A program made the position numbers and the translations under genes. The notes under the pieces were generated by a model that made no database searches, had not been told where the DNA came from, and worked only from the letters and a program-made list of their open reading frames with translations. From assembly GCA_039714535.1 (NCBI GenBank), contig JBDLJC010000002.1:1-64000 (forward strand): a DNA stretch of 64,000 nt, written 5' to 3'. Source of the stretch: JAGXFP01 sp039714535 (GTDB lineage Bacteria > Desulfobacterota > Desulfobulbia > Desulfobulbales > JAGXFP01). Below are positions 26,196-34,947 of the stretch, one piece after another. How positions within the stretch are numbered: the stretch's first letter is position 1; each line of letters begins with the position of its first letter.

Positions 26196-26813
26196 TTGAA
26201 AAAAAAGCTGATCCTGTTTACCAGATATCCGGTTGCAGGCCACACCAAGACCAGATTGATTCCGGCCCTTGGCCCAGAAGGGGCAGCCGACCTGCAGCGC
26301 CTGATGACGGAACGGACCTTGCGAACTGCTGAAAATCTGACCGCAGAATTCCCGCCTGCATTGGAAATTAGGCATTCTGGCGGCAGTATCGGGCAAATGA
26401 AAGACTGGCTTGGTCCGGACCGAATTTATCGCGAACAAGGGGATGGGGATCTTGGCGAAAAAATGGCTCGGGCTATGGCAGAGGCCTTTCAGGCCGGTTA
26501 CCGCCAGGTCATGGTCATCGGCGCTGACTGCCCCGGTCTTTCGCCGGAGATTCTGGCAAGCGGTTTTTCCAGATTGGCCGATCACAGCCTGGTCCTGGGA
26601 CCGGCCACCGATGGTGGCTACTATCTGCTCGGTCTCACCCGACCCTGCCCTGAACTTTTCAGCAATCGTTCCTGGGGCGGTAATTTGCTCCTGGCGGAAA
26701 CCATGAGCGCCGCCAAAAAACTTGCCCTTAAATTCTATCTTCTCAAGGAGCTGGCTGATGTCGATCGTCCCGAAGACCTCAAACATCTCGGTGATTATCC
26801 CAACTCTGAATGA
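26196..26813 (+). CDS. TIGR04282-type (DUF2064) glycosyltransferase, arsenosugar-biosynthesis family
   Basis: 205 residues starting at TTG 26196. The nucleotide-sugar fold is shown by LILFTRYPVAGHTKTRLIPALG, VIGADCPGLSPE (the DCP metal-binding motif), VLGPATDGGYYLLGL and DVDRPEDL at the end. TIGR04282 members are annotated as arsenosugar-biosynthesis glycosyltransferases through genomic association, but the family is wider than that. The next gene, a TIGR04283-type transferase, starts 56 bases before this one stops, so they are translationally coupled. This is the usual pairing of the two families. Confidence 0.85.
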   Translation: MKKKLILFTRYPVAGHTKTRLIPALGPEGAADLQRLMTERTLRTAENLTAEFPPALEIRHSGGSIGQMKDWLGPDRIYREQGDGDLGEKMARAMAEAFQAGYRQVMVIGADCPGLSPEILASGFSRLADHSLVLGPATDGGYYLLGLTRPCPELFSNRSWGGNLLLAETMSAAKKLALKFYLLKELADVDRPEDLKHLGDYPNSE

Positions 26814-27465
26814 GGCAGACAATCTGGGCGCCACCCTTGAGCCGATCCAGAACATCATCGGGATAGAGATTATTGTGGCAGACGGCGGCAGCAGCGACGC
26901 AACTATCAGCATTGCTGAAGCGGCAGGCGCCAGAGTGATTACCTCGCGGCCCGGTCGAAGCTATCAGCAAAATAGTGGCGCTGCAGCCGCAACCGGTGAA
27001 ATTTTATTATTTCTCCATGCCGACACCTTGTTGCCGGCCAGGTTTGTTCAACTGATCCGGACTTGTTTAAAGCAGGACACCGTCGCGGCTGGCGCCTTCT
27101 CGTTGTCGATAAATATGGCCGGAGTGGCAATAAAATTTATTGAAACCATGGCCAATTGCCGGGCAAAATTACTTCAATTGCCCTACGGCGACCAAGCTCT
27201 GTTCATGACCAGAGAAAATTTCAGCAAAACCGGCGGCTTTCCGGAAATAGAGATCATGGAAGATTTTGTCTTGGTCTCCAGATTGCGCAAAATAGGCCGT
27301 ATTGAGACATTACCTGAAACAGTAAGAACCTCTGGCCGCCGCTGGCAAAAATTGGGAGTTTTCCGAACCACCCTGATCAACCAGGCAATCATCATCGGCT
27401 ATCTTCTGGGCCGCTCACCAACCTCTTTGGCCAACTGGTATCGGATATCATCCAAAGCCCGTTGA
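26758..27465 (+). CDS. TIGR04283-type GT2 glycosyltransferase, arsenosugar-biosynthesis family
   Basis: 235 residues from ATG 26758, which has CAAGGAG at good distance; an in-frame ATG at 26722 lacks one. GT-A features: SVIIPTLNEADNLGATL, IIVADGGSSDAT, GRSYQQNSGAAAATGEILLFLHADTLLP (the HAD is the DxD equivalent), PYGDQALFM, GGFPEIEIMEDFVLVSRL and TSGRRWQKLGVF. It starts inside the end of the preceding TIGR04282-type gene. Its 3' end overlaps the convergent cvpA-like gene by 67 bases. Confidence 0.86.
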   Translation: MSIVPKTSNISVIIPTLNEADNLGATLEPIQNIIGIEIIVADGGSSDATISIAEAAGARVITSRPGRSYQQNSGAAAATGEILLFLHADTLLPARFVQLIRTCLKQDTVAAGAFSLSINMAGVAIKFIETMANCRAKLLQLPYGDQALFMTRENFSKTGGFPEIEIMEDFVLVSRLRKIGRIETLPETVRTSGRRWQKLGVFRTTLINQAIIIGYLLGRSPTSLANWYRISSKAR

Positions 27466-28034
27466 TATTTGGGGTTTTCCGCCCGGGCCTGCGTGATCGA
27501 CAGGCTCCTGTCCTCGGCGAAGATCGAGGGGATAGCCGGTTCCTTTGGCTTAAAACTGGAGCGCAGATCCGGGTCATTAATAAAAGACATGACCACTAGG
27601 GAGCCACCATTCAGGACAGGATAAAAGTAGGATTTGCGCAGGAAAGTAGCAGAGTTCGACAACAGGCCAGCCAGGACCATGAAGATCAAGATGAGAATGA
27701 ACATGCCCTTGCCCATTCCGAACATGCCCCCCATAAATCGGTCAAAACCGCCCAGCATCGAAACTTTCATGAATTTCTTCAAACCAAGCCCGGAGAAAAT
27801 TACCGCCAGGTAAACCAGGCAGAACAGGATCAGGTAAGTGAGTAGAAACGCCAGTTGCGGGGTGGTAATGAAACCACCCAAAAACCCGGAAAAATAGAAG
27901 TAGAAGCGGCCGGCAACCATAAACGCCAGAACCAGAGCGACGATAAAGGACAACTGCTGGACAAACCCCGTCCACACCCCGCGGGCGGTGAGCAGGGAAA
28001 TTATCAGAATTATTGCGGAATCAATTGAACTCAT
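27399..28034 (-). CDS. CvpA family membrane protein
   Basis: 211 residues with four predicted membrane segments in the first ~135 residues (SAIILIISLLTARGVWTGF, then FIVALVLAFMVAGRFY, LAFLLTYLILFCLVYLAVIF and MFILILIFMVLAGLLS) and a soluble C-terminal tail. The CvpA pattern includes the DR-rich loop FDRFMGGMFGMGKG. Members affect colicin V export, biofilm and envelope stress in enterobacteria; the mechanism is unclear. The 3' end overlaps the convergent glycosyltransferase by 67 bases, which is long for bacterial tail-to-tail genes. Confidence 0.8.
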   Translation of the reverse strand: MSSIDSAIILIISLLTARGVWTGFVQQLSFIVALVLAFMVAGRFYFYFSGFLGGFITTPQLAFLLTYLILFCLVYLAVIFSGLGLKKFMKVSMLGGFDRFMGGMFGMGKGMFILILIFMVLAGLLSNSATFLRKSYFYPVLNGGSLVVMSFINDPDLRSSFKPKEPAIPSIFAEDRSLSITQARAENPKYQRALDDIRYQLAKEVGERPRR

Positions 28035-28138
28035 CGGAGTTTAATATTAAACTTTTTTTGCTTAAACTCAAGAGATTTAAAATCAGGCGAATTGTTTTTT
28101 GCAATAATTATAAATAGATAAGGCTACTATCATACATT

Positions 28139-28879
28139 ATGTGCCTGACCAAAAAACTGCAGTTGCCAGTTCTCGATAATACCCTCTGGAACCATCCGGG
28201 CCTGAAGATATCACCTGAATTGGTTTTGATCAACCTTGAGAAATTGCAGAGACAGCTAATCTCAGCCGACCTTGATCCGGCGGCATATCTTGCCCCTGAA
28301 GAACTGGCAATTTACCACCAGTTTAAATATCAAAAAAGACGAATTGAATGGCTGGGGGGGAGACTGGCAGCCAAACAGGCCGTTTTATACGCAAAAAGAC
28401 AGGAGCCCACCGGGTCGGCAATGCGGGAATGGCCGGTCTGCGCCGACGAACACGGCAGGCCTTTTTTCAAGTCTTTGGCTAACAAGCAACCCTGCCTGTC
28501 GATTTCCCATAGCCGTGGTCTGGCCCTGGCCATGACTGTAAACGAAAGAGACTGTGGTCTGGATCTCCAGAAAATTTCCGAGGCCACCGTTCTGGTCAAA
28601 GAAAAGTTCTGCTCCCAAAGCGAAGAACAGATCATAGCCTCACTTGATCTGCCGGATAATAGCCAGGCAACCGGCCTGACCCTGTTATGGGCAGCAAAAG
28701 AGGCTCTGCGCAAGGCCCGGGGGGGGCATCCGCTGACTGGCTTCACCGCTATGCAACTGACTGGAGCTGTAGGTCCAAATAACCGTTGTTGGCTTTGCAC
28801 ATTGCAGATAAACAGTGAGAAGCACCTGATCCCAACCTTTTTTTATAAAGATTTCGCCATAGCCCTCTGCGTTATCTGA
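28139..28879 (+). CDS. 4'-phosphopantetheinyl transferase superfamily protein
   Basis: 246 residues. PPTase features: KYQKRRIEWLGGRLAAKQAV (the arm binding CoA), LSISHSRGLALAMT with the conserved His, CGLDLQKIS (the GxD metal motif; the second acid is Gln) and LLWAAKEALRKA, the WxxKEA motif. It would transfer 4'-phosphopantetheine from CoA to a Ser of an acyl, peptidyl or aryl carrier protein. It resembles Sfp/HetI-type enzymes more than AcpS. No carrier protein or PKS/NRPS gene is seen in this window. It is divergent from the cvpA-like gene. Confidence 0.82.
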   Translation: MCLTKKLQLPVLDNTLWNHPGLKISPELVLINLEKLQRQLISADLDPAAYLAPEELAIYHQFKYQKRRIEWLGGRLAAKQAVLYAKRQEPTGSAMREWPVCADEHGRPFFKSLANKQPCLSISHSRGLALAMTVNERDCGLDLQKISEATVLVKEKFCSQSEEQIIASLDLPDNSQATGLTLLWAAKEALRKARGGHPLTGFTAMQLTGAVGPNNRCWLCTLQINSEKHLIPTFFYKDFAIALCVI

Positions 28880-28907
28880 CTTCTGAAAAGACTAAAGGAA
28901 ATATCTA

Positions 28908-29588
28908 ATGAAATCATTTGAAATACTTAAAAACATTCAACTGTTTAATGGCCTGACCGATCAACATTTGGTCGATCTGGTCAGAATTATCTCTGATCAG
29001 AATTTCAAGAAAGGAGAAAATATCTTCGCCGAGGGCGATGACGGGGTTGGATTTTACATTCTGGTCTCAGGCCAAGTCAAAATCTACAAATTATCAGTGG
29101 ATGGCAAAGAACAGATCCTCCATATTTTCGGCCCCGGCGAGCCCTTCGCCGAAGCGGCGGTATTCACTGGCCGCGCCTTCCCGGCTTACGCCGATGCCAT
29201 GCAGAACAGCCGAGTCTTTTTTATCCCCAGAGAGGCCTTTGTCGACCTAATAAAGGCCAACCCGGCCCTGGCCATGAACATGCTGGGCACCCTGTCAATG
29301 CGCCTGAAAAAATTCGCCGGGATGATCGAAGCTCTGTCACTCAAAGAAGTGCCCGGTCGCCTGGCCTCCCACCTCTTACTCTTGAGCGACCAACAGGGCA
29401 GCAACGATTTCCCCTTGAATATCAGCAAGACCCAGCTGGCCAGCCTGCTGGGTACCATCCCGGAGACCTTGTCACGCATCCTCAACAAACTGAGCAGCAA
29501 GGGCTATCTCGAATCAAATGGCCCACGGATCATGATCATTAATCGAGAAGGCATGGAGGCGCTGGCCTCCGGGGAAGAAAAACTTTAA
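28908..29588 (+). CDS. Crp/Fnr family regulator, HcpR-like
   Basis: 226 residues. Residues about 10-125 are a cNMP-type sensor barrel: KKGENIFAEGDDGVGFYILVSGQVKIYKLS, DGKEQILHIFGPGEPFAEAAVF and FPAYADAM. After the long dimer helix, a Crp-type HTH spans about 165-215 (ISKTQLASLLGTIPETLSRILNKLSSKGYL). No cysteines are present, so it is not an FNR-type iron-sulfur sensor. The sequence flow (DGKEQILH, GEPFAEAAVF, LSLKEVPGRLA, LGTIPETLSR) is that of HcpR regulators of nitrosative and redox stress in sulfate reducers, which use haem in characterised members. AAAGGA precedes the ATG. It follows the PPTase gene by 28 bases. Confidence 0.85.
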   Translation: MKSFEILKNIQLFNGLTDQHLVDLVRIISDQNFKKGENIFAEGDDGVGFYILVSGQVKIYKLSVDGKEQILHIFGPGEPFAEAAVFTGRAFPAYADAMQNSRVFFIPREAFVDLIKANPALAMNMLGTLSMRLKKFAGMIEALSLKEVPGRLASHLLLLSDQQGSNDFPLNISKTQLASLLGTIPETLSRILNKLSSKGYLESNGPRIMIINREGMEALASGEEKL

Positions 29589-29712
29589 AACCCCTTGCCA
29601 TTCAAAAGACCTGAAAAGGAATTAATTATTTCGGGGGTGTTATTTCCATCGGTTTGTGATCTATACCTGCAATACTAATAGCCATTTTCAATATGACAAA
29701 GAGGCGCTTTTG

Positions 29713-31263
29713 ATGACAATTAAAAGAAATCAACCCTGTCCTTGTGGCAGCGGGAAAAGATACAAAAGTTGCTGCGCCGTTCTTCAGACTGACGTGCCGA
29801 CATCTAAAAAAGAACAGGCCTGTTCTCTCGTTGATCAAGGGAATATAATGCTTGTTGAAGAGAAGCACGAAGAAGCACTAAAGCTTTACCAAGAAGCCTT
29901 GTCTGTTTTTCCAGAATATGCCAGGGCACACTATAATATTGGTGTAGTATTTGAGAAGACAGGAGCTAAAGAAAGAGCTATTGATAGTTTTCAGCGAGCT
30001 CTTTCTATCGAACCTGAAGATGCCTATGCACACTATAATATTGGTGTTATTTGGCAGGAACAAGGAAAGGAAGAAGCTGCGTCTTGTTTTCAAAAGGCTG
30101 TATCCATAAAACCTGATTATGCTGAAGCCCACTACAATCTTGGTGTTACCTATAAAAATCAAGGGAAACTTGAAGAGGCATTATGCTGTTGTCAAAAAGC
30201 ATTATCAATAGCACCTGATTATGCAAAAAGTCATTTCTTAATATCATCACTTCAGAAATATTCGGGGAATGAAAAACATATTATTGAGATGAAAAATCTT
30301 TTTTCACAAAATCACATTAACAATGAGCAAAAAATGTACTTGGCTTTTGGACTTGGGAAAGCCTACGAGGACTCTGGGATTTATGAAAAAGCATTTTGTT
30401 ATTTCAAGGAAGGAAACAAGCTTAAAAGAAAAACATATGAGTACTCGGCTGAGGAAACAGAAACCGAATTCAAGCGGATAAAGAGAACTTTTACCAAATC
30501 CTTTATTCTAAATAATTCAAAATCTGGTAATCCTGATAATACCCCCATATTTATCCTCGGAATGCCCCGGTCAGGGACAAGCCTTGTGGAACAAATTCTT
30601 GCAAGTCACCCTAATGTATATGGAGCGGGGGAACTTACTTTCATCGCAGATATAATTTCACAGTTAAGTCGGAGTGGACAAACAGATAATATCTGTGAAA
30701 CTATTTTAAAGGATGGCAAAGATTTTATAGCTCGATTAGGGCACTATTATATTGAAAAAATAAGAACATATTCTGCAGAAACAAAATTTATTACAGACAA
30801 AATGCCTCTTAATTTTCTATGGATCGGGGCAATAATTTTGGCATTACCAAATGCCAAAATTATCTCTTGCCTAAGAAGTCCTATGGATAATTGTCTTTCG
30901 ATTTATAAGAATGTTTTTCATGAAGGACATAAATATGCCTACTCCTTACAAGAGCTAGGGCGCTATCATGTGTGTTATCAGGATTTAATGCTCTACTGGC
31001 ATGAAGTTTTTCCCGGAAAAATTTATGACATCAGTTACGAAAAACTAGTGAACGATCAAGAAGTGGAAACAAGGAAGCTATTAAACCACTGCGGTTTGTC
31101 CTGGGATGATGCGTGTCTGTCTTTTCATAAAACATCAAGAAGGGTAGCTACCGCCAGTGCAGCACAAGTTCGAAGGCCGATCTACAAAGATTCAGTCCAA
31201 CTCTGGAAGCGATATGAAAAACAACTCCAACCATTGGAAGACCAATTTATCCGCGAAAAGTAG
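29713..31263 (+). CDS. SEC-C zinc motif + TPR + sulfotransferase protein
   Basis: 516 residues from ATG 29713; a GTG at 29656 would add an atypical leader. Domain order: an N-terminal SEC-C zinc motif (NQPCPCGSGKRYKSCC), about four TPR units (ALKLYQEALSVFPEYARAHYNIG and copies) to about residue 190, then a sulfotransferase domain. That domain has the PAPS 5'-phosphosulfate loop FILGMPRSGTSLVEQILASH and a downstream CLRSPMDNCLSIYKNVF motif resembling the 3'-phosphate-binding site. TPR-sulfotransferase fusions are known in bacteria and modify sugars or peptides. The gene is AT-rich and shares its N-terminal SEC-C start with the next gene. Confidence 0.82.
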   Translation: MTIKRNQPCPCGSGKRYKSCCAVLQTDVPTSKKEQACSLVDQGNIMLVEEKHEEALKLYQEALSVFPEYARAHYNIGVVFEKTGAKERAIDSFQRALSIEPEDAYAHYNIGVIWQEQGKEEAASCFQKAVSIKPDYAEAHYNLGVTYKNQGKLEEALCCCQKALSIAPDYAKSHFLISSLQKYSGNEKHIIEMKNLFSQNHINNEQKMYLAFGLGKAYEDSGIYEKAFCYFKEGNKLKRKTYEYSAEETETEFKRIKRTFTKSFILNNSKSGNPDNTPIFILGMPRSGTSLVEQILASHPNVYGAGELTFIADIISQLSRSGQTDNICETILKDGKDFIARLGHYYIEKIRTYSAETKFITDKMPLNFLWIGAIILALPNAKIISCLRSPMDNCLSIYKNVFHEGHKYAYSLQELGRYHVCYQDLMLYWHEVFPGKIYDISYEKLVNDQEVETRKLLNHCGLSWDDACLSFHKTSRRVATASAAQVRRPIYKDSVQLWKRYEKQLQPLEDQFIREK

Positions 31264-31410
31264 GCATTCTAGTCAATTAGATTTTCAAACCTCGTTTGGA
31301 GTCGACTAAATGGCGACTGAAATCATTCAAAGGATTTTCCACTTTAACCCCTGTTGCAATCAGAACCGATAAATTACTTGTTCGAAACAGCTATTAAAAA
31401 GGGAATGCCG

Positions 31411-32628
31411 ATGACTAAGCGAAATCAACCCTGTCCTTGCGGCAGCAACAGTAAGTATAAAAAATGTTGTGGCAGCACTCAAAAGATTGATCAAGATATT
31501 TCACCTGCTGAGAAAGAAGTTCTACTCAATTTATTTAACTCAAAGCAGATGATAAAAACAGAACAGGCTTGTAGAGAATTAATGCAAACCTATCAACAAT
31601 CATCATATCTGTTCAATCTGCTAGGAATAACTCTCAAGGAGCAAAGTAAGTTACGGGAGGCTGAACAAGCATTTGAAAAAGCGACCCAAATCAAGCCTGA
31701 TTATGCATCGGCTTACTGTAACCGTGGGATTGCACTTCGTTATCTAGGTCAATTGGATGAAGCCGTACAATCTATGCAAATTGCTGTGGAAAAGGATCCT
31801 GATGATAGTCATATTTCTGATTCTTTAATCAATATTTTGAACTACTATATGCCAAATATTGAAACGGGTTATCCATATATTAAGGCTCAAAAATCTTTAC
31901 AGCAGGTACGCGCGAAATATACAAGTAGACTCATGATCGCCGATGAAACAGTGCGGCAATTATATCAGCAATGTCATAGCATTTTGGGCCGCAATAATTT
32001 ATTGGCCATTTATACCAATAAAAATCAGTTATACCGGGGGGCATCTCCTCCTAATGACTGCGCCCGACATAAGATGGTCTTTGATACATTCAATATTATC
32101 CCGGAATACTGTTTTGACTGTTATAAAGTGACCTTTGAGCCTCGAACGGTGATGGAGCTTTTTAAGCTTTTGCTGGTTTTCGATAAACTCAAATTGCCAA
32201 ATAATAATGAAAGGAAATGTATTGTAGAAAATAGACCGGAAATGTCTGGTACCTACAAAGGGTTTATTTATTGTAGAAGCCTCGATGAAGGGAAGGAAAT
32301 TTTGAATATTGTACAGCCAATAGTAGGCAATGCAATTTCTGAAGGGATCCCAATCTTTGTGAAGAGAGGTTGCTCAGAATTTCCGCTTGCTTATCCGGCG
32401 TATGGCCACATTACGAAGAATAAAAGCCAACAGATGTCATATAATGAAGAATGGCGTAAGCATGAAGCGTATGCCGATAAAAACATGACAACACAAAAAC
32501 ATGATAATCCTAATGATTTCAAACACAACCATTCAGGATTTACTTTGCTTGATATCCTCGTAATGCGTAAATGGCTAGCATTTGCAGCAAAAAGAGGTGA
32601 TTTAAGCTACCTAAAGATCGTTGAATAA
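31411..32628 (+). CDS. SEC-C zinc motif + TPR protein with unrecognised C-terminal domain
   Basis: 405 residues from ATG 31411 (AAGGGA upstream). The N-terminus MTKRNQPCPCGSNSKYKKCC parallels the preceding gene's start, so the two share an N-terminal module. TPR-like helices follow (AEQAFEKATQIKPDYASAYCNRG, LGQLDEAVQSMQIAVEKDP). From about 185 to the end (about 220 residues) there is no family I recognise: it contains KMVFDTFNIIPEYCFDCYKV, KGFIYCRSLDEGKEILNIV and GCSEFPLAYPAYGHI. There is no PAPS loop. Low GC suggests transfer. Confidence 0.65.
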   Translation: MTKRNQPCPCGSNSKYKKCCGSTQKIDQDISPAEKEVLLNLFNSKQMIKTEQACRELMQTYQQSSYLFNLLGITLKEQSKLREAEQAFEKATQIKPDYASAYCNRGIALRYLGQLDEAVQSMQIAVEKDPDDSHISDSLINILNYYMPNIETGYPYIKAQKSLQQVRAKYTSRLMIADETVRQLYQQCHSILGRNNLLAIYTNKNQLYRGASPPNDCARHKMVFDTFNIIPEYCFDCYKVTFEPRTVMELFKLLLVFDKLKLPNNNERKCIVENRPEMSGTYKGFIYCRSLDEGKEILNIVQPIVGNAISEGIPIFVKRGCSEFPLAYPAYGHITKNKSQQMSYNEEWRKHEAYADKNMTTQKHDNPNDFKHNHSGFTLLDILVMRKWLAFAAKRGDLSYLKIVE

Positions 32629-32666
32629 AATGGGCAGTTTTTCACCGTACCCATCATCACATTATA

Positions 32667-34535
32667 CTATTTCACGTTTTTCAACACTGTTCCTCTTCTC
32701 ATCTCGATTTTAGCTTCCTTAATGAGTCCTTTTTCACCGTATGCGAGACCCAGGTTAAAGTGTGCGCTAGCATGCGATGGATTAAGATTGATTGCATTTC
32801 GGAACGCAGTTATCGACTCATCAATTAGTCCTTTGGCAAAGTAAGCCTTGCCCAGATTGGCGTAAGCGTTAGCATGTGATGGATTAAGATTGATTGCATT
32901 CCTATACGCAGTTATCGACTCATCTATAAGTCCTTGGGTAAGGTAAGCGATGCCCAGATTGGAGTAAGCTTTAACATGTGATGGATTAAGATTGATTGCA
33001 CTTCTGTACGCTTTTATTGACTCATCTATAAGCCCTTTGGTAAAGTAAGCCTTACCCAGATTGTAGTACGCTTTATAGTAGGAGGGATCAATGAGAATAG
33101 CTTTATTGTAAAATTTTATAGCCTTGTCAAGATTCCCTTTCTCAGAGTACGCAACCCCTAAACTATGAATACCTCTTGCTTTACCTGGGCTTTTATTAAC
33201 AACATCCTGCCACAAGACGATTTTATCATTCCACACATTGTTTCTTGAATAGGTAATACCTGTCAAAACCATCGAAACTATGATGACTGATAAGAAGATA
33301 GTCCCATCAACCCACTTCTGCTGGCATCCCTCAATAATCATCACTAACAAAATACTTATTACCAGAAATATTCCCAACGATGGCAAATACATTCTATGTT
33401 CAAAGATCACGTCTACTATTGGGATGATACTCGATTCAATTGACAGGGTTGCGAAGAACCAGGCAGTTCCGAATAAGATAACTCTGGTGAGTGGCAGAGT
33501 TATTCTATAACGCCAGAAGGAATAAATAACCGTAAAACATATTGTTGAAAGTGCCATGAAAGACAGAAACACTTCAGGGTCAAATATGGAGTGATATAGA
33601 GGATAATCGTAATCCAGGTTCTGGTCGACAGGGAAAAATATAAGCCTAATATATGTAATTATCACCCTGAACTCAGTGAACAGATAATCAAGTCTCGGCA
33701 TATCTGTCACAAGCCTTGTCACGCCTCCACCCAAACCTACAATGTAGATAAGAGTTGTGGGAATAATAAGCATCGTCAGAATAAAGGGGAGCAGGTACAG
33801 GATTCTGCTCTTTGTCTCTCCTTTAAAGAAGAGGAACTCGTACAAGACGATCATTGCAGGGAGTGTAAATGCTATCTCCTTTGTCTTCATCGCCAGAACT
33901 GCTGCAAATAGAGCTATCAGATAATAAACAAGAGCCCTAGTGCTGATTTTTTTCCCACGTGTTTTGGTGTTGCTATCATTAAGAGCTAGTCGGGCCTTGA
34001 TATACATGATTATTGAAAAGAGATAAAACATGGTGGCAAGCGATGCAAAGCGTTGAATAATGTAGGTAACGGCCTGGGTCTGGATGGGGTGCGCAACGAA
34101 GAGCAGGGAGGAGAAAAGGGCTATAGTCGAGGCATGCCTGAGGACTAAAGGGTTGTCGCCGCCGGCTCCAGATGCGAGAGTTATAAATATAAGGTGGACA
34201 AACCAGTAAATCAGCAAGGAATTGATTAAATGTATTAGAATATTGACAACATGATAACCCGTAACATCAAGTCCATGCATCTTGTAGTTGAGGGCAAATG
34301 TAAGAGAACCGATGTATCTGTTAATTAATATCGGGTATTCCGCAAAACCATTGTAGACCTTTGCTTTTGCAGGGGTTTTATAATAAACCAGATTTTTGAT
34401 TACGGGGTTCTCAACGATATTGGCCACATCATCAAGCTGAAAAGGCACATTTAATGTGTTTGAATATCCTAGAATACCGAGGATGATTACCAATAAAAGG
34501 TGGCAGGTCGGCTTGGATAGAAAATTTTTCACCAT
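32667..34535 (-). CDS. TMTC-like polytopic membrane TPR protein, copy A
   Basis: 622 residues. About ten to eleven membrane segments fill residues 10-430, with an acidic loop FQLDDVANIVENPVI after the first segment, as in the GT-C/DUF1736 TMTC group of O-mannosyltransferase-like enzymes. The C-terminal ~190 residues are TPR units; three have near-identical 102-bp DNA repeats (recurring ggattaagattgattgca at about 32779, 32881, 32983). Residues about 149-455 (33172-34091) show no difference by eye from copy B (34948-36753), while both ends differ. Such proteins may glycosylate exported proteins or polymerise a glycan; the substrate is unknown. Confidence 0.75.
   Translation of the reverse strand: MVKNFLSKPTCHLLLVIILGILGYSNTLNVPFQLDDVANIVENPVIKNLVYYKTPAKAKVYNGFAEYPILINRYIGSLTFALNYKMHGLDVTGYHVVNILIHLINSLLIYWFVHLIFITLASGAGGDNPLVLRHASTIALFSSLLFVAHPIQTQAVTYIIQRFASLATMFYLFSIIMYIKARLALNDSNTKTRGKKISTRALVYYLIALFAAVLAMKTKEIAFTLPAMIVLYEFLFFKGETKSRILYLLPFILTMLIIPTTLIYIVGLGGGVTRLVTDMPRLDYLFTEFRVIITYIRLIFFPVDQNLDYDYPLYHSIFDPEVFLSFMALSTICFTVIYSFWRYRITLPLTRVILFGTAWFFATLSIESSIIPIVDVIFEHRMYLPSLGIFLVISILLVMIIEGCQQKWVDGTIFLSVIIVSMVLTGITYSRNNVWNDKIVLWQDVVNKSPGKARGIHSLGVAYSEKGNLDKAIKFYNKAILIDPSYYKAYYNLGKAYFTKGLIDESIKAYRSAINLNPSHVKAYSNLGIAYLTQGLIDESITAYRNAINLNPSHANAYANLGKAYFAKGLIDESITAFRNAINLNPSHASAHFNLGLAYGEKGLIKEAKIEMRRGTVLKNVK
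33172..34091. repeat. 920-bp duplicated block, copy A
   Basis: By eye this stretch matches 35390-36309 without a difference, at a constant offset of 2,218 bases. At both ends identity drops at once to scattered differences within the same two genes. It encodes the membrane core of the TMTC-like proteins. Confidence 0.85.
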
Positions 34536-34947
34536 AAAGAAGGTGCCTTTTTAGAAGATTTTGTGGGTAGTTACAGAAGTGTTCATTCTTTTGTATAATC
34601 GTCGTTAGCGGTGGACCAGCTGAACAGAGAAAGTATTCACCGAAACGGCAAAATTCTCTGTTTTCCCTCGCTGCTGTCTCATAGTTGATCAATTACAGAA
34701 TAAAGGGTTCGAGCCGTGGCCACTATAACACGGTCATTAACCAAATCGCTGCAATTTTCCTGAGACATGAATTGAATATTTGGCAAAAACCCATCAGACT
34801 GTTCTAGTCTTGACCTTAAAATTATTTCAAATGTTATGTGTTTTTCAGAGTTGATGCTTCAGCTCTTTTTTTGCTAAACGTCACCATACAATCTTATTTA
34901 TGGTTTCCGATATCCAGCAAGAGATTAACTATATCCCATGAAGATAT
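34536..34947. other. Intergenic between the two TMTC-like genes
   Basis: 412 AT-rich bases. No gene is seen. A stretch at about 34703 (gggttcgagcc) resembles a tRNA T-arm, but no acceptor stem or CCA context surrounds it. Confidence 0.5.

Noticed and set aside
32776..33010. CRISPR-like regular DNA repeats
   Set aside because: The 102-bp period lies inside an open reading frame and encodes TPR units without variable spacers.
34701..34720. tRNA T-arm-like sequence gggttcgagcc
   Set aside because: No acceptor stem, anticodon arm or CCA context around it.
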